From the NCBI GenBank assembly GCA_944383195.1, contig CALWOP010000001.1, positions 1 to 64,000 of the forward strand: a stretch of 64,000 bases of DNA. Direction: 5' to 3'. This DNA is from an uncultured Oscillospiraceae bacterium. GTDB taxonomy: Bacteria; Bacillota; Clostridia; Oscillospirales; Oscillospiraceae. Position numbers and translations under genes: made by a program. Under the pieces are notes generated by a model. That model did not search any database and was not told where the DNA came from. It saw only the letters and a program-made list of their open reading frames with translations. Shown in pieces: positions 1 to 8,267 of the stretch (positions within the stretch are counted from its first letter, which is position 1; each line of letters starts with the position of its first letter).

Positions 1-1261
1 GGGCGTTGGTGGTCAGGTTTACGTTGGCACCGGAGGAGTAGGCATTGTACATATCATCCAGGAAGGCCGAGGAGGAGAACCAGATGATCTCCCCGCCGCT
101 GGTGCACTCCACAGATACAGCCACAGCAAAGGGGCCGTCAATATCGCCGTCCTCCTTTTCATAAGTGGACATATCATAGCCCGAGAGCTTGCTGAAGGAG
201 CTTTCCGAGGTGGTGAGCAGCTGAGTTACCGTGGCGCCGGAGGAATTTTCTTCCACGGTCATGCCTTGGGCCAGGGGGAGGATGGGGTAGTAGCGCTCTT
301 CAATGAGGGAGCTGGTCAGGTCAGTGTCTGCCATGTCGGGCATGAGGGCAAAGGGAGCCTGGAAGGCGTAGTGCTCCCGGTCGCCCTCTACCACGATGCC
401 GTCCACAGGGTTGACACCATAATCGGAGACGACGCTGTAGAGGTTTTCCAGGGTGCCATCTTCCACAGGGCCGGCCATGACCATCAGCTTGCCGCCCTCC
501 TGCACGTAATCCCGGAGCATATCGGCCTCCTCCTGGGAGATGTCGCTGGCGGGGGAGTAGATGAGGATGCAGTCGGCTTCTTCAGGAATGGCGTCCACGT
601 TGAGCAGAGAGAAGGTGGTCAATTCCATGTTCTCCCGCTCCAGCTGTTCGCTGAAGGTGGAGGGAAGCTCTGCCTCCCCGTGGCCCTCCAGCACATAGAT
701 TTGGGGCAGTTCTCCGTTGACCACGTAGTCGATGGCGGAAGTGATGGCGCCCTCCCCGTCAAAGGAGGTGTTGTAGGAATAGGAGTACATATTGGTCTGG
801 GTGAGGTAGATATCGTTATAGCTGATATAGCGGCTGCGGTCTCCGCACTCCACTACCAAGCTGTTGTTGGGCACATCCTCGTCAGTATACTGCTGGGCAA
901 AGGTGGGGTAAACGTCAGGATTCTTTTTGACCACGGAGATGTGGTCGGAGAGGCTTTCATATTTCCCCAGCAGGTTTTGGATGATCACGTCCTCCATGTC
1001 GGACTGGACGATCCAATAGATGGTCACATCCTCCTGCAGCGCGTTGACCACCGCCTTGGTGTTGCTGGTGATGGAGTAAAGCTTGGCGGAGCTGATGTCA
1101 TATTTGGTCAGATTGGTGGGAAGAACGGAAACCAGAATATTCACCACGATCAGCAGAGCCAGGACAATGGCGGTAAGGATCAGGGAATAGGAACCGCCCT
1201 GAAAGGCAAGCTGACTTTTCACTCCGGAGCGGGAGGAGGAACGAAATACTGGTTTTTTCAT
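1..1261 (-). CDS. GldG-family ABC transporter auxiliary protein (partial)
   Basis: About 420 residues are visible; the C-terminus lies beyond the window start. The protein begins MKKPVFRSSSRSG, has one membrane segment at about residues 25-48 (ILTAIVLALLIVVNILVSVL), and then an extracytoplasmic region. That region has the GldG/IFT52-like layout, including YVLEGHGEAELP and ADCILIYSPASDISQEEADML. GldG-like proteins accompany ABC-2 permeases in gliding and export systems, and the substrate is unknown. The ATG overlaps the TGA stop of the upstream permease by one base (TGATG), so translation is probably coupled. The family call rests on the context with the permease and ATPase plus this layout. 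Confidence 0.72.
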   Translation of the reverse strand, partial: MKKPVFRSSSRSGVKSQLAFQGGSYSLILTAIVLALLIVVNILVSVLPTNLTKYDISSAKLYSITSNTKAVVNALQEDVTIYWIVQSDMEDVIIQNLLGKYESLSDHISVVKKNPDVYPTFAQQYTDEDVPNNSLVVECGDRSRYISYNDIYLTQTNMYSYSYNTSFDGEGAITSAIDYVVNGELPQIYVLEGHGEAELPSTFSEQLERENMELTTFSLLNVDAIPEEADCILIYSPASDISQEEADMLRDYVQEGGKLMVMAGPVEDGTLENLYSVVSDYGVNPVDGIVVEGDREHYAFQAPFALMPDMADTDLTSSLIEERYYPILPLAQGMTVEENSSGATVTQLLTTSESSFSKLSGYDMSTYEKEDGDIDGPFAVAVSVECTSGGEIIWFSSSAFLDDMYNAYSSGANVNLTTNA

Positions 1262-2124
1262 CAGTTATACCTCCTTTTCTCCAGAGACTGGACGGACAAA
1301 AACAGGAAGAACACGATAATGGACAGATAGTAGACGATGGCGGTCATGTCAAACACGCCGTTGACGATGGTGGTAAATCGGTCAAAGAGGGAAAGGGTGG
1401 TCATCAGCTGTGGAAGCAGCCCCTCGAAGGCCGAGGAGTCCACATAGAAAAGCACCATCACCAGGGCGATCAGGGCAATGCAGCACCAGAACGCCAGATT
1501 CTCATTTTTGGTCAGGTAACGGATGACGGCCCCGAGAGCCAGAATGAGCACCAGGGTGGCGATCACCGAGCCGATAGCGGTGGAGGAGACCTGCTCAGAG
1601 AGGCTGACGCTGTAGTAATTGAAGAGGATGATGGCGATGCCGATGCCCGCGGCCAGGCCCTGGTTGTCGGTAAGAGAGGAGATGAACATCCCCAGGGCGA
1701 TGAGGGCGGAGCCCATAATGAAGAAGGCCAGAATGGAGCCGTAAGAGGTGGGCAGGTACACGTCTCCGAACTGGGAGAAAATGAGCGGGTAGAGGGAGAT
1801 CACGCCCATGGGGATCAGAAACAGCACCAGAAGGGCCAGGTACTTGCCCAAAATGATCTCCACAGCGGTGATGGGCAGGGAGTAGAGCAGCTGGTCGGTT
1901 TTCTGCTTGCGCTCCTCTGCCAGTACCCGCATGGTGAGGATGGGGACAATGACCACCAGCACCAGACTGCCGAAGTTCAGAACATATTCAAAGTTGCTGT
2001 ATGCCGCCTGAATGTTGTAGAGCATGGCGCCCAGGCCCATAAAAGCCAGCAGGAATGCCCCAAAGACATAGGCGGTGAGGGAATGAAAATAGCTTCTCAG
2101 CTCATGCTTGAATACAGCGCTCAC
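1261..2124 (-). CDS. ABC-2 type permease (GldF-like)
   Basis: 287 residues with about six hydrophobic membrane segments, for example AYVFGAFLLAFMGLGAMLY near the N-terminus and VYYLSIIVFFLFLSVQSL at the end. The motif ILTMRVLAEERKQKTDQLL, with LPI just after it, is typical of ABC-2 permeases of the GldF/NosY kind. It starts with GTG inside the ATPase stop (GTGA overlap) and ends in a one-base overlap with the GldG-like gene. The three genes therefore form a tight operon for one exporter whose substrate cannot be read from the sequence. Confidence 0.85.
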   Translation of the reverse strand: MSAVFKHELRSYFHSLTAYVFGAFLLAFMGLGAMLYNIQAAYSNFEYVLNFGSLVLVVIVPILTMRVLAEERKQKTDQLLYSLPITAVEIILGKYLALLVLFLIPMGVISLYPLIFSQFGDVYLPTSYGSILAFFIMGSALIALGMFISSLTDNQGLAAGIGIAIILFNYYSVSLSEQVSSTAIGSVIATLVLILALGAVIRYLTKNENLAFWCCIALIALVMVLFYVDSSAFEGLLPQLMTTLSLFDRFTTIVNGVFDMTAIVYYLSIIVFFLFLSVQSLEKRRYN

Positions 2125-3101
2125 AGCGCGTCCACCTCCTGTTCCCCGGCCGTTTCCTCAGCCGGGCTTTGTTCCGTCAGCTCCAGGAAGATGTCTTCCA
2201 GGCTGGCCTTTTTCAGGGACATCTCCAAGAGAGCCTGATCCGCCCGGGCGAAAGCAAAGAAAATAGCACGGGAGACGGTGTGGATGTCCTGGGCATCGGT
2301 TTTCAGATGGAGGGTGGTGATTCCCGATTCCTCTCCGGAGACATCCACCTGGGTCAGGTGCTCCACCTGAGCGAGGATTTCAGCGGCCTGATCGGGGCGG
2401 GCGTCGGAGACCAGAGTGATCTCATTGGGGGACAGCAGACGCTTTTCCAGATTTTCCGGCTGGTCAAAGGCAACCAGCTGCCCCTGGGCGATCATCATGA
2501 TCTGGTCGCAGATGGTCTGAACCTCAGAAAGGATGTGGGAGCTGAAAATGACGGTGTGGTCCTGGCCCAGCTGGCGGATGAGGTCACGGATCTCAATGAT
2601 CTGGATGGGGTCCAGACCCACGGTGGGTTCGTCCAGGATGATGACCTTGGGCCGGCCCAGCAGGGCCTGGGCGATGCCCACCCGTTGCCGGTAGCCCTTG
2701 GACAACGCGGCGATGGAGCGGTTTCTCATGTCCTCGATCCGGGTCAGCTCCATGACCTCCCGGATCTGTGCCTCCAGCTCCGCCCCCTTCAGTCCCTTGG
2801 CCTGACCCACAAAGCGCAGGTATTCCAGAGGCGTCTCGTTGAGGTAGAGGGGCGGCTGTTCGGGCAGGTAGCCGATGAGCTTTTTGGCTTTCTTTGGCTC
2901 TTCAAAGATATCATGGCCGTCAATGCGGACATGACCCTCCGTAGCAGAAAGACAGCCAGTCATAATGTTCATGGTGGTGGATTTCCCAGCGCCGTTTGGC
3001 CCCAGGAAGCCATATACGTGCCCCTCCTCGATCTCAAAGGAGAGATCCTTGACCGCCATGAAATCACCGTAGCATTTTGTCAGGTGTTCCACTGTGATCA
3101 T
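2121..3101 (-). CDS. ABC transporter ATP-binding protein (GldA-like)
   Basis: 326 residues. It has Walker A GPNGAGKSTT (about residues 34-43), a variant signature ALSKGYRQRVGIAQA, Walker B VIILDEPTVGLD and the switch histidine in IFSSHILSE. The C-terminal ~100 residues form the extra domain common in ATPases paired with ABC-2 permeases. The ATG has AGGAGG seven bases upstream. It is the first gene of the three-gene exporter operon and would energise the GldF-like permease. The two-component pair immediately upstream could regulate it, but a terminator separates them. Confidence 0.9.
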   Translation of the reverse strand: MITVEHLTKCYGDFMAVKDLSFEIEEGHVYGFLGPNGAGKSTTMNIMTGCLSATEGHVRIDGHDIFEEPKKAKKLIGYLPEQPPLYLNETPLEYLRFVGQAKGLKGAELEAQIREVMELTRIEDMRNRSIAALSKGYRQRVGIAQALLGRPKVIILDEPTVGLDPIQIIEIRDLIRQLGQDHTVIFSSHILSEVQTICDQIMMIAQGQLVAFDQPENLEKRLLSPNEITLVSDARPDQAAEILAQVEHLTQVDVSGEESGITTLHLKTDAQDIHTVSRAIFFAFARADQALLEMSLKKASLEDIFLELTEQSPAEETAGEQEVDAL

Positions 3102-3204
3102 GCTTTGACCTCCTTACACAGTTCGCTGCCGGGCAGCGGTGGTGTCTGGAGCTATTATAAGCACTCATTCTGAAATGACGCTGAAAAAACAGGGCAAAAC
3201 ATAA

Positions 3205-3240
3205 AGGGCGGCCGAAGCATTCTGCGAATGCTCCGGCCGC
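3205..3240 (-). terminator. Intrinsic terminator after the histidine kinase gene
   Basis: Inverted repeat 3208-3222 / 3226-3240 (15-bp arms, one mismatch, 3-base loop). On the minus strand it is followed by CCTTTATGTTTT. It sits between the kinase stop at 3264 and the start of the ABC operon, so the two operons are transcribed separately. Confidence 0.75.
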
Positions 3241-3263
3241 TTTGTTTACGGAGAAATGTGCCA

Positions 3264-4475
3264 TTAGATACAGGACAGCTCCACCAGAAAGCGGTTCCAA
3301 CCATCTTTGCTCTCTGCCCAGATTTTGCCCCGGTGCTGCTCCACGATGCCCTGAGCGATGGACAGTCCCAGCCCGAAACTTCCCGTCCGGCTTCGGGCCT
3401 TGTCCATCCGGTAGAAACGCTTAAAGAGATTGGGAAGCTCTTCAGGGGGGATGGCAGGCCCCTGGTTGGCCACGGTGAGCAGGCAGCGCCCTTTTTTCTC
3501 CCGTTTCTTCAGGGTGATCTGGGTGGCACCGCCCTCCTGAGCGTATTTTTGCGCGTTGTCCAAAAGGATCTCCAGCACCTGGCGCAGCTGACTTTCGTTC
3601 CCGGTCACCCGAACCCCCTCCTGGGTCTGGGCGGTGATCGTCATACCTTTTTCATAAAATACCGGCTCAAAGGTAAGCAGGGACTGGGACACCAAATGGC
3701 TCAGATCCACCGGGGCAAAGGAAGCCTGGGGTTCGGCGCTGTCTGTCTGGGCCAGGGAGAGCATCTGTTCCACCAACCGGCGCATCTGCCGGGACATGAC
3801 AAAAATATTGTCCAGAAACTTGATTCGCTTCTCCTCCCCGTAATCCGGGTCCTGCATAAGTTCGGCGTTGGCCATGATGACGGTGAGGGGAGTCTTCAGC
3901 TCGTGGGAGGCGGCGGCCACAAAGTCCCGCTGCTGCTTCCAGGCCTGATCCACAGGTTTGACCGCCCATTTGGACAGCAGGACACTGATCCCCAAAAAGA
4001 CCAGAAAGCGCGCCCCGCGGATGATGAGACAGGTGGTGCGCAGCCCCTCCAGCGTGGCGACTTCGCTGGAAATATCGGCAAAGACCAGATATTGGCTGGC
4101 GGGCGAGTCCATGCGGTAGTAGCGCAGGTTGTACTCCGGCAGTACCCCCAGCCGCTTGGGGGAAGCAAAGATCTGCTGGACCAGATGATCCAGAAAGTCC
4201 CCGTCCGACAGGTCATAGTACACCCCGCCTGTGGAGAGAAGCTCCCCACGCGGCCCCAGCTGTAGAGTAAAAAAGGGCAGGCGCACATCTTCTCCCAGTT
4301 CCATAGGAGTGCCCTGCTGGAAGGGCTGGGCGGCGATGTTCTGCATCATGCGGATGCTCTCCTGCTCCAGATCGGCGCTGGTAAAGTAAAAGACCAGCCC
4401 CAGAATCACGCAGAGCATGAGCGTCACAATGCTCATGTTGATGAGGACAAATTTAAAGCGCAGCTTCTGAATCAT
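3264..4475 (-). CDS. Membrane sensor histidine kinase
   Basis: 403 residues. There are two membrane segments (about 10-32 and 150-172) flanking a roughly 115-residue extracellular sensor region. H-box FVAAASHELKTPLT, N-box LLDNAQKYA and G2 box SFGLGLSIA are present. The G1 region reads NQGPAIP, with Asn where Asp is usual. No HAMP domain is obvious. It would autophosphorylate on the H-box His and pass phosphate to the response regulator encoded just upstream, with which it overlaps by 23 bases. The ATG has GGAGGTGA upstream. The signal sensed is unknown. Confidence 0.9.
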   Translation of the reverse strand: MIQKLRFKFVLINMSIVTLMLCVILGLVFYFTSADLEQESIRMMQNIAAQPFQQGTPMELGEDVRLPFFTLQLGPRGELLSTGGVYYDLSDGDFLDHLVQQIFASPKRLGVLPEYNLRYYRMDSPASQYLVFADISSEVATLEGLRTTCLIIRGARFLVFLGISVLLSKWAVKPVDQAWKQQRDFVAAASHELKTPLTVIMANAELMQDPDYGEEKRIKFLDNIFVMSRQMRRLVEQMLSLAQTDSAEPQASFAPVDLSHLVSQSLLTFEPVFYEKGMTITAQTQEGVRVTGNESQLRQVLEILLDNAQKYAQEGGATQITLKKREKKGRCLLTVANQGPAIPPEELPNLFKRFYRMDKARSRTGSFGLGLSIAQGIVEQHRGKIWAESKDGWNRFLVELSCI

Positions 4476-5145
4476 CTTCGCTCACCTCCAAATGGTATCC
4501 CAGACGGCGCCGGGCCACGATGCGTACATTGGAACCGATGCTGGCCAGCTTTTTTCGTAAAAACCCGATGTAGACCTCTACATTGTTTTCCACCGCGTCG
4601 GAGTCGTAGCCCCATACCCGGGCCAGGATCGACTCTTTGGTCAGGTTGCGGGAGCCGGATTGAAGCAGGGCGCGCATGATGTCAAATTCCTTGGATGAGA
4701 GGGCGATGCTCCCGGTGCCGCAGATCAGGGTGGCGGAGGAGAGGTCCAGAGAAGTATTGCCGAAGGTGACCTCATCCACTTGGGCGCCCTGGCGGCGGAG
4801 CAGGGCGTTGATGCAGGCCAAAAGCTCGCGGATATCAAAGGGCTTGGTCAGATAGTAGTCGGCGCCGGCGTTTAAGCCGGTGATCCGGTCCTCCAGGCTG
4901 GAGCGGGCGGTGAGCATCAGAATGGGGGTGCCCAGACGCTTGGAGCACACCTGGCGGGCCACGGTATATCCGTCCATCTTGGGCATCATCACGTCCAGGA
5001 TCAGTAGGTCATAGACCCCCAGCTCGGCATACTTCGCCCCGGATTCCCCGTCATACACCGTTTCCACGTCAAAGCCCTTGCTTTTGAGAATAGTCTCAAT
5101 GGAGTCGGCAAGCAGCTGTTCATCTTCAATCAGCAGAATTTTCAA
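4453..5145 (-). CDS. OmpR-family response regulator
   Basis: 230 residues from the preferred start. The receiver domain has LLIEDE, the phosphoacceptor in LLILDVMMPKMDGY and the lysine in YLTKPF. The C-terminal winged helix (EFDIMRALLQSG... VEVYIGFLRKKL) is of the OmpR/PhoB type. I chose TTG at 5145 because GGAGGGG lies seven bases upstream. An in-frame ATG at 5160 has no ribosome site and would lie only about 8 bases from the -10 box. The gene is paired with the kinase downstream and its promoter carries a direct repeat typical of OmpR-family binding. Confidence 0.9.
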   Translation of the reverse strand: MKILLIEDEQLLADSIETILKSKGFDVETVYDGESGAKYAELGVYDLLILDVMMPKMDGYTVARQVCSKRLGTPILMLTARSSLEDRITGLNAGADYYLTKPFDIRELLACINALLRRQGAQVDEVTFGNTSLDLSSATLICGTGSIALSSKEFDIMRALLQSGSRNLTKESILARVWGYDSDAVENNVEVYIGFLRKKLASIGSNVRIVARRRLGYHLEVSEDDSEAAL

Positions 5146-5168
5146 TGTGATCCCCTCCATGCTTCCCT

Positions 5169-5204
5169 ATTATACTATAATAATTTCCTGAAACGAAACT
5201 GAAA
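5169..5204 (-). promoter_or_regulatory. Promoter of the two-component operon with an 11-bp-spaced direct repeat
   Basis: On the minus strand, -10 TATAAT is at 5169-5174 and a poor -35 (TTTCGT) at 5193-5198. TTTCAG occurs twice with an 11-bp period (5199-5204 and 5188-5193), covering the -35. A weak -35 overlapped by a repeat with one-turn spacing is the usual layout of an OmpR/PhoB-type activator site, so autoregulation is likely (inference). Confidence 0.55.
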
Positions 5205-5282
5205 ATTTGAGGAAATGGGGGCGGGCCGGAGGCGCAAGAGCGCCTGCCTGTGCTGTGCCGGGCTTAAAACAGAGAAAAGGGC

Positions 5283-5311
5283 TTGCAACGGAGATGTGAC
5301 TATGCTATAAT
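5283..5311 (+). promoter_or_regulatory. Sigma-A promoter of the riboswitch/antiporter unit
   Basis: TTGCAA (5283-5288), 17-bp spacer, TATAAT (5306-5311), placed just upstream of the riboswitch. Confidence 0.8.
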
Positions 5312-5316
5312 GCCCC

Positions 5317-5414
5317 CGGGAATGAAGTTCTCCCTTGGTGAAAACCTAAACCGCTGATGAAGCTGATGACTTCTGCAAGTACCGGATGCTTGCGGAGTGA
5401 TCAGCTTTTTTTGT
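5317..5414 (+). promoter_or_regulatory. Fluoride riboswitch (crcB motif) with overlapping terminator
   Basis: The aptamer spans about 5317-5377. It opens with GGGAATGAAGTTCTCCC, followed by AACCGCTGATGAAGC and GCTGATGACTTCTGC, matching the conserved fluoride-aptamer core (GAUG... CUCCC ... ACCGCU ... GCUGAUGACUCCUG). The segment AGCTGATGACTTCTGCAAG also pairs with 5389-5406 to form a terminator stem followed by a T run (5406-5412). Aptamer folding and termination therefore exclude each other, and fluoride should switch the gene on. The downstream gene is a cation/proton antiporter, a gene type known in this riboswitch regulon. Confidence 0.85.
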
Positions 5415-5475
5415 GCCTTGACAGGTGGGGCCAGGGGGCATTTCCCTGCACAGCAAAGGAGGAGAAGAAACAAAT

Positions 5476-6681
5476 ATGCTGACCAGTCTTGCGTTAATCT
5501 TTATGGTGGGGATGAGCTTAGGATGGCTCGTCTCACGGCTGCGCCTGCCCAGCCTTTTAGGAATGCTGGTGACGGGCATTTTGCTGGGACCCTATGTATG
5601 CGACTTGCTGGATGATTCCATCTTGGGAATTTCGGCGGACCTTAGGCAGCTTGCCCTGATCATTATTCTGACTAGAGCGGGGCTCTCCCTGAATATTGAC
5701 GACTTGAAGCGGGTGGGCCGTCCGGCCATCCTGATGTGCTTTGTCCCCGCCTGCTTTGAGATCGTAGGCATGGTACTGCTGGCGCCTCGGCTGTTGGGGA
5801 TCACGGTTTTGGAGGCGGCGATCATGGGCTCAGTGGTGGCGGCGGTCTCGCCGGCGGTGATTGTGCCCAAGATGCTGCGGCTGATGGAGAGCGGCTATGG
5901 GACAGCGGAGCGAATCCCCCAGCTGATCATGGCGGGGGCGTCGGTAGACGATGTGTTTGTGATCGTCCTGTTTTCGTCCTTTACCGGGCTGGCCCAGGGC
6001 GGCGAGCTGTCCCCCGCCACATTTATCCAGATCCCTATATCCATTCTCACCGGAGTTTTGGTGGGCCTGGGGATCGGGCTGGCGTTTGGAGAAGTCTACC
6101 GCCGGGTCCATGTGCGGGACTCCACAAAGGTCGTAGTGCTGCTGAGCTTGTCGTTTCTTCTGGTTGCCTTGGAAAACGCAGCCAAAGGGGTGGTTCCTTT
6201 TTCTGGATTGCTTGCCGTCATGAGTTGCGGGATTGCAGTCAATCTGCGCCGGCCGGAGGTGGCGGCCAGATTGTCTGTGAAATATTCCAAGCTTTGGGTG
6301 GCGGCTGAGATCCTGCTGTTCGTCCTGGTTGGGGCAACGGTGGACATTCAATACGCTTGGTCCGCTGGCGCGGCGGCGGTGCTGGCGATTCTGGGGGCGC
6401 TGTTGTTTCGGATGGCTGGTGTGTTCTTTTGCCTGCTTAGGACAAAGCTTACCTTCTGGGAGCGGCTGTTCTGCATGATCGCCTATACCCCCAAGGCCAC
6501 TGTGCAGGCGGCCATTGGTTCCATCCCGCTGACCATGGGCCTTGCCTGCGGCCATGTGGTGCTGACTGTGGCGGTGCTGGCCATTTTGATCACCGCGCCC
6601 CTTGGCGCCTTTGCCATCGAACAGACTTATCGCCGTCTGCTCAAGCGTGCCCCGGAACAGGGGGAGGCACAGGCTGCGTGA
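5476..6681 (+). CDS. Cation:proton antiporter under fluoride riboswitch control
   Basis: 401 residues, almost entirely hydrophobic with about 12 membrane segments, in the fold of the CPA Na+/H+ exchanger superfamily. Likely ion-binding region residues are in MAGASVDDVFVIVLFSS (about 165-180), and EILLFVLVGATVDI and AYTPKATVQAAIGSI are typical late-helix motifs. Start ATG at 5476, with AAAGGAGGAGA upstream; an in-frame ATG at 5425 lies just after the riboswitch terminator and has no ribosome site. Antiporters of this type occur in the fluoride regulon, probably for fluoride-stress ion balance. Whether it moves fluoride itself is not shown. Confidence 0.85.
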   Translation: MLTSLALIFMVGMSLGWLVSRLRLPSLLGMLVTGILLGPYVCDLLDDSILGISADLRQLALIIILTRAGLSLNIDDLKRVGRPAILMCFVPACFEIVGMVLLAPRLLGITVLEAAIMGSVVAAVSPAVIVPKMLRLMESGYGTAERIPQLIMAGASVDDVFVIVLFSSFTGLAQGGELSPATFIQIPISILTGVLVGLGIGLAFGEVYRRVHVRDSTKVVVLLSLSFLLVALENAAKGVVPFSGLLAVMSCGIAVNLRRPEVAARLSVKYSKLWVAAEILLFVLVGATVDIQYAWSAGAAAVLAILGALLFRMAGVFFCLLRTKLTFWERLFCMIAYTPKATVQAAIGSIPLTMGLACGHVVLTVAVLAILITAPLGAFAIEQTYRRLLKRAPEQGEAQAA

Positions 6682-6713
6682 GGTTGGATAGGCCTTTGAC
6701 ATAATCTGAAAAT

Positions 6714-6756
6714 AGGCCCGCCCTCCGGAATCTCAATTCTGGAGGGCGGGCCTTTT
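6714..6756. terminator. Bidirectional terminator between convergent genes
   Basis: Near-perfect GC-rich inverted repeat 6714-6731 / 6736-6753, followed by TTTT on the plus strand. It serves the antiporter gene (plus) and probably the response regulator gene (minus, ends 6806). Confidence 0.85.
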
Positions 6757-6805
6757 GAACGACGTTTATTGTTGGAAAATATAGCGGAAAATTGGGGTGC
6801 GTCCC

Positions 6806-7900
6806 TTATTCCAATCGGGCTCCGACCTGATAGTCCGCCAAACGATCTTTCGCCGCCTGGGCAGCTTGGTACATTTCCGGGGAGATTTGACGCCCCACAT
6901 CGCTGGACAGCGAACGGAGCAGGCGGTCTACCTGGTCCGGATAGCCGGAAAAATGGCTGAGATACCCCATGCAGCGAATGGCGGTGCGTACCAGCTGTGC
7001 GCTGATGGGAAGAGGATTGGAGCTTGGTTCGGTGGGATATCCGCTGCCATCGTAGTTTTTGTGATGCCAATAGGCGATCTCGGCGGCGTAGCGGGACAAG
7101 GGGTGGTTGCTGGAGGGGCCGGTGGTAAACAGGGCGTGGCCCAATTCCGTGTGACGGAAATAGATTTGCTGTGGGGCATCCCCCTGCTCCAGGCCGGACT
7201 GGATGACATCGTCTGGTATGCCCAGCAGGCCCACGTCGCAGAACGTGGCCGCCCGGCCGATGAGCTGGATATCCTCCTGGCTTAAACCACAGTCCGGGTG
7301 AAGAGTCTGGTAACTGGTTGCCAGAGCGGCGGTGATCTCCCCAAGAATGTGATATTTTTCAAAAGAGAAATGGGGTCTGCTCTGGAAAAAAAGGTTCAGA
7401 AGGCGGTCCCAATGTTCCGCCAGGCGGAAGAGATCTTCCTCCTGGGCGGACGCCTCCCCCTCTTCGGCAGCTTCTTCCGGCTGGGAAATGGGCGCATCCA
7501 AAATGGTGGAACCGGCAGGCCAGGCGGAACGGATCACGCCGCATACCCGTTCCTGTACGGTAAGGGGATCTACCGGCTTGACCAGAAAATCGGCTGCGCC
7601 TTTCCGGGCGGCTTTTAGAACATCCTGCTTTTGGGCATCGGATGTGATGAGAATGACAGGCAGATCCCAAGTGGATTCGGTTCCCTGGATCTGCTGGAGC
7701 ACAGCAAAGCCAGCCCCGCGCCGCTCCAGAACCAGATCCAGCAGCACGGCGCAGACTCGCTGGGAATTGCGATGGATATACGCCAAGGCGGAGCGCGCTT
7801 CATCAAAACACTCTACTTCAAACAGCTGCTTGAAAATCTCCCGCAAAATGGCCAGATCCAATGGGGAGTCATCGATGACCAGTAACGTATCGCGTATCAT
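6806..7900 (-). CDS. Response regulator with degenerate HD-GYP domain
   Basis: 364 residues. The receiver domain (1-120) has LLVIDDS, phosphoacceptor Asp55 in AVLLDLVLE and the lysine in FLVKPVDP. The C-terminal part (about 190-350) aligns by eye with HD-GYP phosphodiesterases: GLLGIPDDV, HTELGHALF and HHKNYDGSGYP. However, the HD dyad position reads CDVG, so the metal-binding His is replaced by Cys. Loss of c-di-GMP hydrolysis is therefore likely, with a binding or regulatory role instead. ATG 7900 is preceded by AGGAGG at nine bases; a longer in-frame start at 7966 lacks one. It follows csrA in the flgM operon direction. Confidence 0.75.
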   Translation of the reverse strand: MIRDTLLVIDDSPLDLAILREIFKQLFEVECFDEARSALAYIHRNSQRVCAVLLDLVLERRGAGFAVLQQIQGTESTWDLPVILITSDAQKQDVLKAARKGAADFLVKPVDPLTVQERVCGVIRSAWPAGSTILDAPISQPEEAAEEGEASAQEEDLFRLAEHWDRLLNLFFQSRPHFSFEKYHILGEITAALATSYQTLHPDCGLSQEDIQLIGRAATFCDVGLLGIPDDVIQSGLEQGDAPQQIYFRHTELGHALFTTGPSSNHPLSRYAAEIAYWHHKNYDGSGYPTEPSSNPLPISAQLVRTAIRCMGYLSHFSGYPDQVDRLLRSLSSDVGRQISPEMYQAAQAAKDRLADYQVGARLE

Positions 7901-7966
7901 ATTGGTGAGCCTCCTAGCATTGCGGACATTTGGCCTCCGCCCGGCGGCGGAAAAAGACGGGGACAA

Positions 7967-7987
7967 AGACAGACGCTGGGCCTGTCT
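7967..7987 (-). terminator. Weak terminator-like hairpin after csrA
   Basis: On the minus strand AGACAG and CTGTCT (6-bp arms, 9-base loop) are followed by TTGTCC, directly after the csrA stop. It is short, so read-through into the next gene is plausible. Confidence 0.35.
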
Positions 7988-7988
7988 A

Positions 7989-8267
7989 TCAGGTGCCCGG
8001 CGTCTGTTCAGGTGGGGGAGTAGGGGAAACGGGTTCCCGTTGGGACAAAGCGGATTCCAGCTTTGCTACCAGCAGGGGGGAGGCCGTACCGGCGGCATCC
8101 TGGTTCACAGTTGCCGCTTTCTGAAGTTCGCTGCGCAACACCAAGACTTCCCTTGGCGCACTTACACCGATATTGACCTGACCGCCCGCTTCAACGGAGA
8201 GAATGGTGATGCTGATCTGATCCCCGATGACCAGAGATTCCCCTTCCTTACGGCTGAGAACCAGCAA
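7989..8267 (-). CDS. csrA: Carbon storage regulator CsrA (RsmA)
   Basis: 92 residues. The first ~60 match the CsrA fold and RNA-binding edges: [40 protein letters not shown]. CsrA dimers bind GGA motifs in mRNA leaders; in Firmicutes the main target is flagellin mRNA. The protein carries a C-terminal extension of about 30 residues, Pro/Ser-rich at the end, that is longer than in most CsrA proteins (61-75 residues). It starts directly after the fliW stop, so the antagonist pair is co-translated. A matching hairpin target is present in the flagellin leader near 61,900. Confidence 0.96.
   Translation of the reverse strand: MLVLSRKEGESLVIGDQISITILSVEAGGQVNIGVSAPREVLVLRSELQKAATVNQDAAGTASPLLVAKLESALSQREPVSPTPPPEQTPGT

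Noticed and set aside
266..1330. 354-codon open frame on the plus strand
   Set aside because: It lies antisense to the GldG-like gene, whose minus-strand reading gives a coherent membrane protein with operon overlap; the plus frame is His/Gly/Val-rich and typical of a GC-rich shadow.
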